A stretch of DNA of 64,000 nucleotides from Polynucleobacter sp. AM-26B4 (GTDB lineage Bacteria > Pseudomonadota > Gammaproteobacteria > Burkholderiales > Burkholderiaceae): NCBI RefSeq assembly GCF_018882285.1, contig NZ_JACVOT010000001.1, positions 1,433,916 through 1,497,915 of the forward strand, read 5' to 3'. A program made the translations under genes and the position numbers. Positions 36,436 through 44,651 of this stretch are shown here, one piece after another. The notes below the pieces were generated by a model. It saw only the letters and a list, made by a program, of their open reading frames with translations, ran no database searches and was not told where the DNA came from. How positions within the stretch are numbered: the first letter of the stretch is position 1; each line of letters opens with the position of its first letter.

Positions 36436-36816
36436 TCATTTTATCTTGGGAAACTGCCCATCCACATAGAGCCATTGTTTATCTTCACAGACAAAGGAGC
36501 TGATTTCGTGAAGGCGATGGGCTTTGCCATTGATTTTATATATCGCCACAAACTCTACTGTGGCAGATAAACGATCACTGGCTTCACTGAAATGTTTCAC
36601 GGTCAGACCCGTCCATTGAGTTGGATCTTCATTGAACAATGGTTCTTGAGGTCTGGTGGAAGAGTGCCAGGTGCTTAATAAATAGGGTTCATTCTTTAAA
36701 ACAAAGGCACTGTAACGTGAGCGCATCAATTCTTCAGCATTGCTGGCCAGTTCTTTACCTTCATGAAATTTACCGCAGCATGTTTCATAGAGGCCTTTGC
36801 CGCATGGACAGTTCAT
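36436..36816 (-). CDS. YchJ-family SEC-C motif protein
   Basis: A 126-residue UPF0225/YchJ protein. The zinc-binding start NCPCGKGLYETCCGKFH is the N-terminal SEC-C-like motif, followed by AEELMRSRYSAFVLKN and the NTF2-like fold ending EDKQWLYVDGQFPK. I chose ATG 36816; a TTG at 36831 would overlap the HIT gene stop. Function unknown; the Cys cluster suggests a metal site. Confidence 0.88.
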   Translation of the reverse strand: MNCPCGKGLYETCCGKFHEGKELASNAEELMRSRYSAFVLKNEPYLLSTWHSSTRPQEPLFNEDPTQWTGLTVKHFSEASDRLSATVEFVAIYKINGKAHRLHEISSFVCEDKQWLYVDGQFPKIK

Positions 36817-36827
36817 TGATGAATCTT

Positions 36828-37238
36828 TCAAAGGCTTGGTACTTGAATCAATTTAGCAAGTTCTTTGAGACGCTCGATGCCAGGTTCTTTTCTTGGCCAA
36901 ACCAGCTCAACCCCGTCATTTTTGTAGCGAGGTAGAACATGCACATGGATGTGGGGCACAGATTGCCAGCCAGCATCTTTGTTAGCTTGTAAAAGAGTAA
37001 TGCCTTCAGCCTTGAACACATCCTTAACAACGTGAGCAATGCGCTTGGCGACCAAAAAGAGTCGCTGAGTGGTTTCTTCGTCGATATCTAAAATGGTTTC
37101 ATAGGGCTTTTTAGATGCCACGATTACATGCCCATCATTCACTTGTCCAGCATCCATGAAAGCAAATACGAGATCATCTTCGTACACTTTGGCACAAGGC
37201 AATTCACCTGATAAAAGCTTTTCAAATATGGTGGTCAT
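36828..37238 (-). CDS. HIT-family nucleotide hydrolase
   Basis: A 136-residue histidine-triad protein with HIHVH at 96-100 (SVPHIHVHVLP), preceded by AFMDAGQVNDGHVIVASKKP. HIT proteins hydrolyse purine nucleotide derivatives such as AMP-lysine or dinucleoside polyphosphates. It is first gene of the minus-strand run HIT-YchJ-hypothetical-channel and divergent from the esterase gene. Confidence 0.92.
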   Translation of the reverse strand: MTTIFEKLLSGELPCAKVYEDDLVFAFMDAGQVNDGHVIVASKKPYETILDIDEETTQRLFLVAKRIAHVVKDVFKAEGITLLQANKDAGWQSVPHIHVHVLPRYKNDGVELVWPRKEPGIERLKELAKLIQVPSL

Positions 37239-37318
37239 TTAGAAACCTGATTTCTTAAGTAATATTCGACTATATTAGGCTAATTCACCAAGCTTGATTC
37301 AAAATTAAAACCATCCAC

Positions 37319-37924
37319 ATGCATTTATTTGTTTATCTTCACGGCTTTAAATCTTCGCCAAATTCCAATAAGGCTCAGCTGACTAAAGCCGCCATTGAGC
37401 AACGCATTCAAGCTGGTGAGCCAATCACTTGGTATTGCCCGCAATTACCTGCTTCGCCGCGTGAAGCGATACAGATGGTAAAGGATCATATTCATGGGCA
37501 GACATTCAGTACTTTGTCTTTCATGGGGTCATCCTTGGGTGGTTACTACGCCACCTATTTGGCTGAACTGTTTCCAAGTAAGGTCAGCTTGTTGAACCCG
37601 GCGATTGAGCCTGCTAGAGATTTAGAAAAATACATTGGCGAACAAAAATCTTGGCACCAAGATGAAGTGTTTCATTTCTTGCCAGAGTACATCGAAGAGC
37701 TTCAAGAGATTTATGTGCAAAAGATCACTCAAGCAGAGCGCTATTTTTTATTGGCTGCAAAAGGGGATGAAGTTTTGGATTGGCATGAGATGGTCGCCAA
37801 ATACCCTGGTGCTCATCAACTGATTTTAGAAGGTGGCGATCATGCTATCTCTGATTACCCCAACTACTTAAATCAGTTGATGGAGTTTCACTTCACATCT
37901 CTAACGCACCTAAAACCAACATAA
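37319..37924 (+). CDS. YqiA-like alpha/beta-hydrolase esterase
   Basis: A 201-residue hydrolase of the YqiA/UPF0227 type. The oxyanion region is YLHGFKSSPNSNKA, the nucleophile elbow GSSLGG (Ser72), the catalytic Asp probably in KGDEVLDW and the His in GGDHAISDY. It acts on short acyl esters in E. coli; the natural substrate is unknown. Its 3' end overlaps the convergent FGE-like gene by 37 bp. Confidence 0.88.
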   Translation: MHLFVYLHGFKSSPNSNKAQLTKAAIEQRIQAGEPITWYCPQLPASPREAIQMVKDHIHGQTFSTLSFMGSSLGGYYATYLAELFPSKVSLLNPAIEPARDLEKYIGEQKSWHQDEVFHFLPEYIEELQEIYVQKITQAERYFLLAAKGDEVLDWHEMVAKYPGAHQLILEGGDHAISDYPNYLNQLMEFHFTSLTHLKPT

Positions 37925-38673
37925 GCGACCTTGGTATCTCTGGGTTTGGTTGCCACGGCTGATTCAATTTGATTCTCTGGGCCATACCACCAAGAGGCAC
38001 CGCGAGTGACTCTCTCATTGCCTGGACCATCGTCGACCCATTCCCAAACATTGCCGCCCATATCGTATAAACCATTCACCCCCGGTTGAGTGGTCATTAC
38101 CGCCACATGGCCTGTGCCGCGATTAAGAACATTAGCAGGGGCTAGGCCTTTTAAACCTGCACAGCCATTCAAGCAATGCGAGTTTCGTGGGGTATCACCA
38201 TTGGCATAGGTGTAACGTTTACCTTTAACGAATGGCTGTGGAGGAGTGGCCCGCTGCTCTAGAAAAGCCGCTGATGTCCATTCTTGATCCTTGGGCAGTC
38301 GTTTACCAAAAAATTGGCAGATGGCTTGTGCTTCATCGAAATTCAAATGAACCGCTGGCTCTTGATCTTTTGATGGCACGCCAAATGGTTGCAACCAAGT
38401 CCAACCTTTTTTACGTGTCCAGCCATATTCATAAATAAAACTACCACCTTCTTTTTCACCGGAGCTGACAAACTTGGTTTGTTGTGCATAAAGTTTGACT
38501 GTGCCAATCGTGACTTCATGCAAGTCCCATTCCAGTTGCCCAATTCGAGTTGTTTTTTCTAAAGCAGTTGGTTTTGTTTGAGCGCTGGCTGTGTTCATCA
38601 AAGAAGTCATGAGTATCACCAATAGGCCGCCGTAAAGAGACATCTTGAAATTGTGTGGTTTGTTCAGCTTCAT
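37888..38673 (-). CDS. Exported formylglycine-generating-enzyme-like protein
   Basis: A 261-residue protein with a signal peptide (ending NTASAQ) and a SUMF1/FGE-sulfatase fold: EVTIGTVKLYAQQTKFV, AICQFFGKRLPKDQEWTSAA, GLYDMGGNVWEWVDD and RVTRGASWW, ending VGFRCVRD. True aerobic FGEs use a pair of C-terminal cysteines, one in a C-R-S-A-type stretch after RGGSW; here that place reads ENQIES with no Cys. So it is probably not an active sulfatase activator. It overlaps msrQ by 4 bases (ATGA), forming msrP-msrQ-this gene. Confidence 0.85.
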   Translation of the reverse strand: MKLNKPHNFKMSLYGGLLVILMTSLMNTASAQTKPTALEKTTRIGQLEWDLHEVTIGTVKLYAQQTKFVSSGEKEGGSFIYEYGWTRKKGWTWLQPFGVPSKDQEPAVHLNFDEAQAICQFFGKRLPKDQEWTSAAFLEQRATPPQPFVKGKRYTYANGDTPRNSHCLNGCAGLKGLAPANVLNRGTGHVAVMTTQPGVNGLYDMGGNVWEWVDDGPGNERVTRGASWWYGPENQIESAVATKPRDTKVAYVGFRCVRDVK

Positions 38674-39239
38674 GGTTTTAACCTCAGTCGTAATCTAAAT
38701 GCGAGAAGTATCAAAAGAACAGCACCATAAATACTCACAGTGAAGTAATCATTTTTTCCGGACTTGTGCCAAAAATAATGAAGAATCACCAAAGGTGCAA
38801 TCAAGTAAATTAATTGATGGAGTCTGGCCCAGTTCCGTTTTAGTTTTTTAACGGCCCATTGATTGGATGTGAGTGCCAAAGGAATCAGTAAAACAAATGA
38901 TATGAATCCGACCGTGATGAAAGGGCGCTTGATCACATCCACAATCATTTCTGAAAATATCAAACCGTGATCTAGCCAAAACCAAATTGAAAAGTGCAGA
39001 CAGGCATAGAAGAACACAAATAAACCCAAGGTTCTTCTGTATTGAATCAATTGGTTGATGCCAGTGAGTCTTCTCAAAGGTGTGATGGCCAAGGTCAAGC
39101 ATAAAAATACCAAGGCCCAGGTACCCGTCGAGCGAGTGATGAATTCAATCGGATTGGCTGTTAAATCCTCTTGGTAGCCCAAGACTATCAATCGGACCAG
39201 TGGCAGTAAACCAATGCCGATCAACAATGCTTTCATCAC
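38670..39239 (-). CDS. msrQ: MsrQ haem-binding membrane subunit
   Basis: A 189-residue inner-membrane b-type cytochrome (YedZ) with about six helices. Likely haem-ligand histidines are in FYACLHFSIWFWLDHG and LHQLIYLIAPLVILHYFWH. It passes electrons from the quinone pool to the periplasmic methionine-sulfoxide reductase MsrP, whose gene ends one base upstream. Length and helix layout agree with the family. Confidence 0.93.
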   Translation of the reverse strand: MMKALLIGIGLLPLVRLIVLGYQEDLTANPIEFITRSTGTWALVFLCLTLAITPLRRLTGINQLIQYRRTLGLFVFFYACLHFSIWFWLDHGLIFSEMIVDVIKRPFITVGFISFVLLIPLALTSNQWAVKKLKRNWARLHQLIYLIAPLVILHYFWHKSGKNDYFTVSIYGAVLLILLAFRLRLRLKP

Positions 39240-40199
39240 TTAATAAAACTTCCGTAAATCCATGCCTTTATAAAGATGCGCCACTTGTTCTGCGTAGCCA
39301 TTGAAAGGCAAGGTCTTGATCTTAGGTGCAAACATACCGCCCTCAGCACCGATTCTTCTCTCAGTTGCTTGACTCCAACGCGGATGATTGACCTCTGGGT
39401 TTACATTGGAATAGAAGCCGTACTCATAAGGAGCTGATACTTTCCAGCTCGTTGCAGGTTCTTTATCGGTGATGCGGATTTTTACAATTGATTTAGCACT
39501 CTTGAAGCCGTATTTCCAGGGCACGTTGATACGAATTGGTGCCCCATTTTGATTAGGCAGCACTTCTCCATAAAGGCCAAATGTTAAAAGTGCCAAAGGA
39601 TTCATGGCCTCATCTAAACGCAAGCCTTCGGTGTAGGGCCAATTCAATACTCGGCTGTTAACGCCAGGCATTTGTTTTGGATCAGCCAAAGAAATAAATT
39701 CAATGTACTTTGCAGAACCTTGTGGCTCGCTGGCTTTGATTAGATGAGATAAAGAATAACCAATCCAAGGTATCACCATTGACCAGCCTTCGACGCAACG
39801 AAAGCGATAGACTCGCTCTTCCATTGGGGCTAACTTGAGCAGGGCATCAATGTCCCAAACTTTAGGTTTGTTGACCAGACCTTCAACGCTCACAGTCCAA
39901 GGTCTTGTTTTTAGTGTGTGGGCATTGCGAGCAGGATCAGCTTTGTCTGTTCCAAACTCATAAAAATTATTGTAGGTTGTTACATCTTTATAACTTGTTA
40001 ACTTATCAGCCACAAAGAACTGCGGGTTGACTTTGGCTGGAAGCTTTTGGCCGCTCTGAGCAAAAGCACTTCTGCTGAAAACTTCTGCTTGCGACAAGCC
40101 AAACGCACCCATCGCAGCCAATTTGATTAATTGGCGTCTCTTTTCAAAGATGTTTTGAGGGGTGATCTCGCTGGCCAGGATGTCATGGGTATTTTTCAT
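39240..40199 (-). CDS. msrP: MsrP protein-methionine-sulfoxide reductase, Mo-binding
   Basis: A 319-residue molybdopterin enzyme (YedY) that reduces methionine sulfoxide in periplasmic proteins. The N-terminal [15 protein letters not shown] is a Tat signal. The molybdenum-ligand Cys is in [15 protein letters not shown]. Further oxidoreductase-fold segments are [23 protein letters not shown] and the C-terminal [11 protein letters not shown]. msrP-msrQ lie head to tail. Confidence 0.94.
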   Translation of the reverse strand: MKNTHDILASEITPQNIFEKRRQLIKLAAMGAFGLSQAEVFSRSAFAQSGQKLPAKVNPQFFVADKLTSYKDVTTYNNFYEFGTDKADPARNAHTLKTRPWTVSVEGLVNKPKVWDIDALLKLAPMEERVYRFRCVEGWSMVIPWIGYSLSHLIKASEPQGSAKYIEFISLADPKQMPGVNSRVLNWPYTEGLRLDEAMNPLALLTFGLYGEVLPNQNGAPIRINVPWKYGFKSAKSIVKIRITDKEPATSWKVSAPYEYGFYSNVNPEVNHPRWSQATERRIGAEGGMFAPKIKTLPFNGYAEQVAHLYKGMDLRKFY

Positions 40200-40258
40200 G
40201 CATCTAGCTTAATCGAGAATCAAGATTTCTGCTTTGCGTGGCTTGCTAATTAGAAGGC

Positions 40259-40669
40259 TTAGAGGACCAACTGGCGGTGTTCCACCATCAGGCATTTGTC
40301 CATGATGCCAGTTAGACCATGCGAACTGGCGTAATCCAAGGCTTCCTGGTTGATGACACCCATCTGGAGCCACAAGGATTTTGCGCCAATTTTGACTGCT
40401 TCATGAGCAATCTCCAGGCAATCTACTGACTTTCTGAACACATTCACCATGTCGACAGGAACTGGAATGCTGCTTAAATCTGGATAACAGGTCTCGCCCA
40501 AAATTTCAGTGCAAGCAGGATTCACGGGAATGATCTTATAGCCATGATCTTGCATGTACTTGGTCACGCCATAAGATGGTCGATCAGGTTTATTGGATAG
40601 ACCCACCACAGCAATTGTTTTGGTTTCTTGCAATAATTGTTTCATCTTCATAGTATCTATTGAATTCAA
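40259..40669 (-). CDS. CoA-binding Rossmann protein (YccU-like)
   Basis: A 136-residue CoA_binding_2 domain protein: TIAVVGLSNKPDRPSYGVTKYMQDHGYKIIPVNP near the start, then KSLWLQMGVINQEAL and a Cys-containing GIMDKCLMVEH at the end. Related to the small YccU proteins of E. coli; its ligand and role are not known. The start could be Met1 (40669) or Met7/Met9. It is divergent from the Trp-rich small protein gene. Confidence 0.85.
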   Translation of the reverse strand: MNSIDTMKMKQLLQETKTIAVVGLSNKPDRPSYGVTKYMQDHGYKIIPVNPACTEILGETCYPDLSSIPVPVDMVNVFRKSVDCLEIAHEAVKIGAKSLWLQMGVINQEALDYASSHGLTGIMDKCLMVEHRQLVL

Positions 40670-40710
40670 CCAAAATTAAAGAATTACCAAGTTTCTCATC
40701 AATTTCACTC

Positions 40711-40938
40711 ATGACCAAGAATCCAATTCACCCAAAAAAATTACTCTTGAGTAAATGGACTGCGGTCACACCTGAGAACAAAGAAAAACATTTCATGGTG
40801 ATCAAAGTGATTGAGCCGCAAGTTGAGGGTGGGCCAGTTGAGCAGGTGGTGATTGAAGCAGTGATGAGCAAGCGTCAAAAAACCATTCAATGGCGATCAC
40901 TCACCAATGGCTTGGAGTGGAAACAAGGGTGGGTTTAA
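40711..40938 (+). CDS. TIGR02450-family small conserved protein
   Basis: A 75-residue protein with the pattern N-P-x-H-P-K-K-L-L-L-S-K-W-T-A-V-x-P at the start and R-S-L-x-x-x-x-x-W-K-Q-G-W near the end. This agrees with the small Trp-containing family TIGR02450. I chose ATG 40711; the frame upstream overlaps the CoA-binding gene promoter. Function unknown. Confidence 0.82.
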   Translation: MTKNPIHPKKLLLSKWTAVTPENKEKHFMVIKVIEPQVEGGPVEQVVIEAVMSKRQKTIQWRSLTNGLEWKQGWV

Positions 40939-41960
40939 TTCTTTTCTATGTACTTATAGAAAGGAATGGCCAGCAATAAACTAAGCACCGCAGATACGCA
41001 CATCCCCAAGACATTCATCCAAGGATCGCTTGGGTAAAGTTGCACCCAAATTCCACTGATCACCAGAGAAACAGGGAAGTGCACCAAGAAAATAGAATAG
41101 GACATCTCCCCAATTTTTCGCAATGGGTTGTTCCAAAGTTTGGATTGAGACCAATTGCTCTCATAGCTACTGAACAATATAAGTGCCGTGATTAATGCAA
41201 CGGACAAGCGCTCTCTGAAATCTTGGTAGTAAAGAGAAAAAATAGTGATCGCTGCCACAGACAGAATCAAGACATGATGTGATTGGCTTCTGGCCAAGAA
41301 AGCGGTCAGCAAGCCCAAGCCATAGGTGGCAAAGAAGAAAATGAACCAAACGTCATAGGTGTCATGACGATTAAAAAATAGCACCGATGCAGTTGTGAGA
41401 GCGCTGAAGATGATCAATGTGATCAGGCGAGTGCTGCGGTAGCTCCAGCTAGCTGGAGATAATTTTTCTACCAAGAAAACCAATAATGCGCAAACGGCAA
41501 ATAACTGAAAATCGATGGCGACATACCAAAGGCCAGCAGATAAAGATTCATAACCAAGGATGTTTTGTAAAAAGAACAGATGACTCAATAGCTGAGGCAT
41601 GTCGGGCATTGCAGAGATTGAATGGTGCTCCATCAGGCGACTGGCCACAAATGAAGCTGCGATGGCTAAAGCGATTGCGCCAAGGTAGGGAATCACGAGA
41701 CGAAGATACTTTTGCCAAATGACTTTTTGCACAGAATGCTTGGCGAAAAAATTCGGTTCACTGAGCTTTAAGCCAGTTAAAAAACCACCAATGCAAAGAA
41801 ATACCGCAACCGCTAAGCGAGCGTAATCAAAAAAGAAATCAATGGTTTTGGGTATGACTGTGTTGGCAACATCCGACATTGGCCCATAAAAAGCCAAATG
41901 ATGAAAAAGAATCAACAGGCAAGCAATGCCTTTGATGTTGTCAAGAAATGCTGAGCGCAC
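40935..41960 (-). CDS. Acyltransferase family 3 membrane protein
   Basis: A 341-residue integral-membrane O-acyltransferase with about ten helices (OafA/YrhL/NodX type). The N-terminal GIACLLILFHHLAFYGP carries the active-site His pair region, and AVFLCIGGFLTGLKLS fits the family. These enzymes transfer acetyl or other acyl groups to sugars in LPS, peptidoglycan or exopolysaccharide. No glycan genes lie nearby, so the substrate is unknown. Its stop overlaps, tail to tail, the TIGR02450 gene by 4 bp. Confidence 0.87.
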   Translation of the reverse strand: MRSAFLDNIKGIACLLILFHHLAFYGPMSDVANTVIPKTIDFFFDYARLAVAVFLCIGGFLTGLKLSEPNFFAKHSVQKVIWQKYLRLVIPYLGAIALAIAASFVASRLMEHHSISAMPDMPQLLSHLFFLQNILGYESLSAGLWYVAIDFQLFAVCALLVFLVEKLSPASWSYRSTRLITLIIFSALTTASVLFFNRHDTYDVWFIFFFATYGLGLLTAFLARSQSHHVLILSVAAITIFSLYYQDFRERLSVALITALILFSSYESNWSQSKLWNNPLRKIGEMSYSIFLVHFPVSLVISGIWVQLYPSDPWMNVLGMCVSAVLSLLLAIPFYKYIEKN

Positions 41961-41975
41961 GAAACCCTCTTGGCC

Positions 41976-42413
41976 TTATTGTGGCCAAACAATCGATTGC
42001 TTTTGGAACTTACCTTCTTCAACTACCAAGGTGCGTTTCAAAACTTTTCCTTCAAAGGAGTATTCGGCATCGTATTTGCCAGCTGTCAATTTCAGCAACA
42101 TGATGGGGCCATCACTCAAAGCCTCAAAAACAACCTTCTTTTTTTGATCCATGATTTTGACGGTGACATCAGCCACCCACAATGGTCTTTGTGGATGATC
42201 TTGAGAAAACTCCAAAACCAGAGGCCATTTTTTACCCAAAGCTAAAAGTGCATCGGATTCTTCGCTACCAATGCCGCCACTGATGTATTCAATACCTTGC
42301 GCAACCTTCGCTTCTGGAATCTCAACCTGCGCCAAAGATAAGCTAGAAAACAATACCAAACAGACACTCAATAAAACACGAGAGAGTGGGGTGCGAATAG
42401 CGGTTAACAACAT
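41976..42413 (-). CDS. Exported hypothetical protein
   Basis: A 145-residue protein with an N-terminal signal peptide (ending SLSLAQ). It then carries a beta-rich domain in which the segments FEALSDGPIMLLKLTAGKYDAEYSFEGKVLKRTLVVEEGK look like a carboxypeptidase-regulatory-like beta sandwich. No enzyme motif. It lies between the acyltransferase gene and a Cys-rich small membrane protein, same strand, short gaps. Confidence 0.75.
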   Translation of the reverse strand: MLLTAIRTPLSRVLLSVCLVLFSSLSLAQVEIPEAKVAQGIEYISGGIGSEESDALLALGKKWPLVLEFSQDHPQRPLWVADVTVKIMDQKKKVVFEALSDGPIMLLKLTAGKYDAEYSFEGKVLKRTLVVEEGKFQKQSIVWPQ

Positions 42414-42431
42414 GGCAATGTCTCCTTATTG

Positions 42432-42617
42432 CTAAGAGTCTTTTTTACTGGGGCAAGAAGAGCAAGATCCTGAGCCGGAATCTGAGCTTGAGCAGCCTGA
42501 TGCAGGTTTTTGGCTGGCGCGAAACATCACCCAGTAGCGACGTGCCATATAGAAAACCACAAGACCGCCAATTAGCCAAACCAGTCCATCAAAAATCATT
42601 TCTGCCAGAGTCATCAT
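42432..42617 (-). CDS. Small Cys-rich membrane protein (FeoB-associated-like, DUF6587-like)
   Basis: A 61-residue protein with one transmembrane helix (about 8-24, FDGLVWLIGGLVVFYMA), a basic stretch, and a tail with Cys at about 42, 52 and 55 in a Ser/Gly-rich context (SGCSSSDSGSGSCSSCPSKK). This layout matches the small FeoB-associated Cys-rich and DUF6587-type proteins; no feoB is nearby. First gene of the minus-strand set running into the exported hypothetical and acyltransferase genes. Confidence 0.7.
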   Translation of the reverse strand: MMTLAEMIFDGLVWLIGGLVVFYMARRYWVMFRASQKPASGCSSSDSGSGSCSSCPSKKDS

Positions 42618-42724
42618 TCACCCAGTTATCAAGACATTACTCACAAGAACCCAAGTGCGGAGGGGTCTTTGAATTATCAATTATCTGCCCAAACAAGCCA
42701 TTTTTAAGAATTTTAAGCAATTTC

Positions 42725-42762
42725 TTGACATCTTTTAAAAATACTGTATATTTATACAGTAT
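42725..42762 (+). promoter_or_regulatory. SOS promoter: LexA box overlapping a sigma-70 promoter
   Basis: A consensus -35 TTGACA (42725-42730) is followed 16 bases later by a -10 TATATT (42747-42752). Overlying the -10 is a perfect inverted repeat ATACTGTATA-TT-TATACAGTAT (42741-42762). It contains CTGT-8 bases-ACAG and matches the LexA operator used by E. coli and beta-proteobacteria. Occupied LexA would block this promoter. Confidence 0.92.
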
Positions 42763-42806
42763 AGGCACTGTGCCTTATATCTACTGGCGTTAAAAGGAGT
42801 ATTTAA

Positions 42807-42929
42807 ATGAAAACTTTGATTTCTAACCCAATTTGGTCTTTGATGAGCGGTTTGGTTATTTGGATGGTTTTTGCTGAAAAACCAGGTGAATGGCAAAGAC
42901 GTGAGTGGGTTTGTTCTCGCTCTGAATGA
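42807..42929 (+). CDS. SOS-regulated 40-residue Trp-rich membrane miniprotein
   Basis: An unannotated-size gene of 40 codons with a strong ribosome-binding site (AAAAGGAG, 7 bases before ATG) behind a near-ideal LexA-controlled promoter. Residues 5-23 (ISNPIWSLMSGLVIWMVFA) form one hydrophobic span; the tail is EKPGEWQRREWVCSRSE. Four of 40 residues are Trp, and there is one Cys. I know no family. The design (SOS promoter, one membrane span, under 50 residues) resembles damage-induced miniproteins such as TisB or SidA, but there is no sequence likeness I can claim. It is monocistronic, with opposite-strand genes on both sides. Confidence 0.75.
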   Translation: MKTLISNPIWSLMSGLVIWMVFAEKPGEWQRREWVCSRSE

Positions 42930-42964
42930 GCTTTGCGCACTCTCAAAGTGAGCTTAGTTACTCT

Positions 42965-43159
42965 TTAATCTTGATTTGATTGCTTTTCTAACTGCTGTTG
43001 AAGGCAATCAGGGCACCAGCAAGAACTGCTTTTTTCACCATCGTTGAAGCTCACTGGTGGCAGTGACATGCACCAGCAGTCTTCCACATTTGTGGCAGAG
43101 AGACATTCAAAAATTTTGCCACATTGCGGGCATTGAGAATCCGTTAACGGTTTGTTCAT
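42965..43159 (-). CDS. Cysteine-rich CWC family protein
   Basis: A 64-residue protein with eight or so cysteines: CPQCGKIFEC near residue 10, EDCWCMSLPP in the middle and CWCPDCLQQQL near the end. This matches the small CWC (Cys-Trp-Cys) family, which probably binds zinc; function unknown. It overlaps the Smr gene upstream by 4 bases. Confidence 0.85.
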   Translation of the reverse strand: MNKPLTDSQCPQCGKIFECLSATNVEDCWCMSLPPVSFNDGEKSSSCWCPDCLQQQLEKQSNQD

Positions 43160-43620
43160 CTTTTCAGAATAATCAAAGTAATACCGGGGTTACCAAAAAT
43201 ATCCTTTGTCAGAATCTCTTTGACAGCAGGGTATTGTCTGCACAGTTCTTGGTAAGACTCTTTGCCTGGACCCAAATCTTCACCAGCGAAATATGCGCTG
43301 ATCAAGTGAGAGCGTCTTTGATACATCAGCTCTTGGCGAATCGCTTCTTTGATTCTGCCACCTTGCCCACCTGAGCCATAACCATGAATCACTTTCACAA
43401 CCCTGATCGCTGTTTTGGCCAGCTCATCGAGAGCTCGATCAAAAATTATCAAAGCTTCGTCGACCCTGGGTAAATTCTCTTCTAAATTGAGTGTAAAAAT
43501 ACCCGCTAACTTTTTAGGTAGCGGTGGTGTTTCTTGCGATCCACAGTAAGGGCACTCTGACTGAAGAGTGCCTCGTGGGTTGCCGCAATCAGGGCAGAGG
43601 ACGGATGATGGCTTGACCAT
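43156..43620 (-). CDS. Zinc-ribbon Smr-domain protein
   Basis: A 154-residue protein with an N-terminal zinc ribbon (CPDCGNPRGTLQSECPYCG) and an Smr domain (NLPRVDEALIIFDRALDEL, then VVKVIHGYGSGGQGGRIKEAIRQEL). Smr domains are nicking or RNA-cleaving nucleases in MutS2 and relatives; the HGYGSG-type motif is retained as IHGYGSGG. It overlaps both neighbours (CWC gene and the dehydrogenase), so the three genes are coupled. Confidence 0.85.
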   Translation of the reverse strand: MVKPSSVLCPDCGNPRGTLQSECPYCGSQETPPLPKKLAGIFTLNLEENLPRVDEALIIFDRALDELAKTAIRVVKVIHGYGSGGQGGRIKEAIRQELMYQRRSHLISAYFAGEDLGPGKESYQELCRQYPAVKEILTKDIFGNPGITLIILKR

Positions 43621-44554
43621 TTAACCAAGCTTCTAAACACTCGACCACGCCTGTGGTGAATGACTTGAACACTGGCTCTGCAACGAAGCCAAGGTGTGGG
43701 GTGAGCAATGTATTGGGTGTGCTGCGCAATGGGTGATCATCGGGTAAAGGCTCGATGTCAAAAACATCCAAGGCTGCACCACCAATACTTTGGTTTTGAA
43801 GTGCTTGAACCAATGCACTTGTATCAACCAAGGTTGAGCGTGAGGTATTGATCAGTAAGGCACCTTTTTTCATCAGCGCTAGTTTTTCTTGGTTGATCAT
43901 GCCCTTAGTCGTTGGGCTGGCAACGATGTGCAAAGAAACAATGTCAGAGTTTTGCAACAGGACATCTAAGCTGACTGATTCAGCGCCCACAGCCGCGGCT
44001 CTTTCAGTAGTCATGTTAGGACTCCAGGTCACCACTTTCATACCAAAGGCGAGCGCCACTTTGGCCACGCGCGAGCCAATTTCACCCAAGCCGACCAAAC
44101 CCAAAGTTTGGCCTTTTAAAACTGGTAATAAAGAATGTTGATTGCGCCATTGCTTATCAATGATCAGTCTATTTTGTTCAACCAATCTTTTGTGTAAGCC
44201 CAGAATCAATGCCCAAGTTAATTCAGCTGTGCTGTCTTTGGATGGACCCCATTCGGTATGACTGATTGGAATGCCTCTTTGTTTTAAAGCGTCACTATCT
44301 AAGGCTAAATTCCGAGTGCCGGTAAAGACCACATATTCCAAATGTTTTAATTGAGCAATCAGGTCTGCTTTGAGCGGGGTGCGGTCACGCATCAACACCA
44401 AGGCATGAGCATCTTGAATTTTTTCTAGAAGGGCAGCGCCAAGCAAGGGTTGATTGAAGATCTGCACATCGGCCAAACCTTTGATGGAGCTCCAATTGGA
44501 CAGTTTTTCATATGAATTTTCATAATCATCTAAAACCACAATTTTCTTGCGCAT
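43589..44554 (-). CDS. D-2-hydroxyacid dehydrogenase family protein
   Basis: A 321-residue NAD-dependent dehydrogenase of the SerA/PdxB type. The nucleotide motif is LGLVGLGEIGSRVAKVA, with LINTSRSTLVDTSALVQAL and the catalytic His in LTPHLGFV. The N-terminal KIVVLDDYENSYEK is typical of the subgroup found near Bug-type binding proteins in beta-proteobacteria. The ATG at 44554 is preferred; an upstream Met at 44584 adds ten residues. It is divergent from the Bug gene. Confidence 0.87.
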   Translation of the reverse strand: MRKKIVVLDDYENSYEKLSNWSSIKGLADVQIFNQPLLGAALLEKIQDAHALVLMRDRTPLKADLIAQLKHLEYVVFTGTRNLALDSDALKQRGIPISHTEWGPSKDSTAELTWALILGLHKRLVEQNRLIIDKQWRNQHSLLPVLKGQTLGLVGLGEIGSRVAKVALAFGMKVVTWSPNMTTERAAAVGAESVSLDVLLQNSDIVSLHIVASPTTKGMINQEKLALMKKGALLINTSRSTLVDTSALVQALQNQSIGGAALDVFDIEPLPDDHPLRSTPNTLLTPHLGFVAEPVFKSFTTGVVECLEAWLNGQAIIRPLP

Positions 44555-44651
44555 GATGTGTCCCGTTTTTTTAATTGCATTCATTATAGGAGTGTGGGAT
44601 ATTTATGAAGTCACAGAGCTAAAAAGCCGGACAAAACCTTAAGGAGACGAA

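Noticed and set aside
37888..38673. Calling this gene a functional formylglycine-generating enzyme
   Set aside because: The C-terminal catalytic cysteine is not at its expected place, and no sulfatase gene is near.
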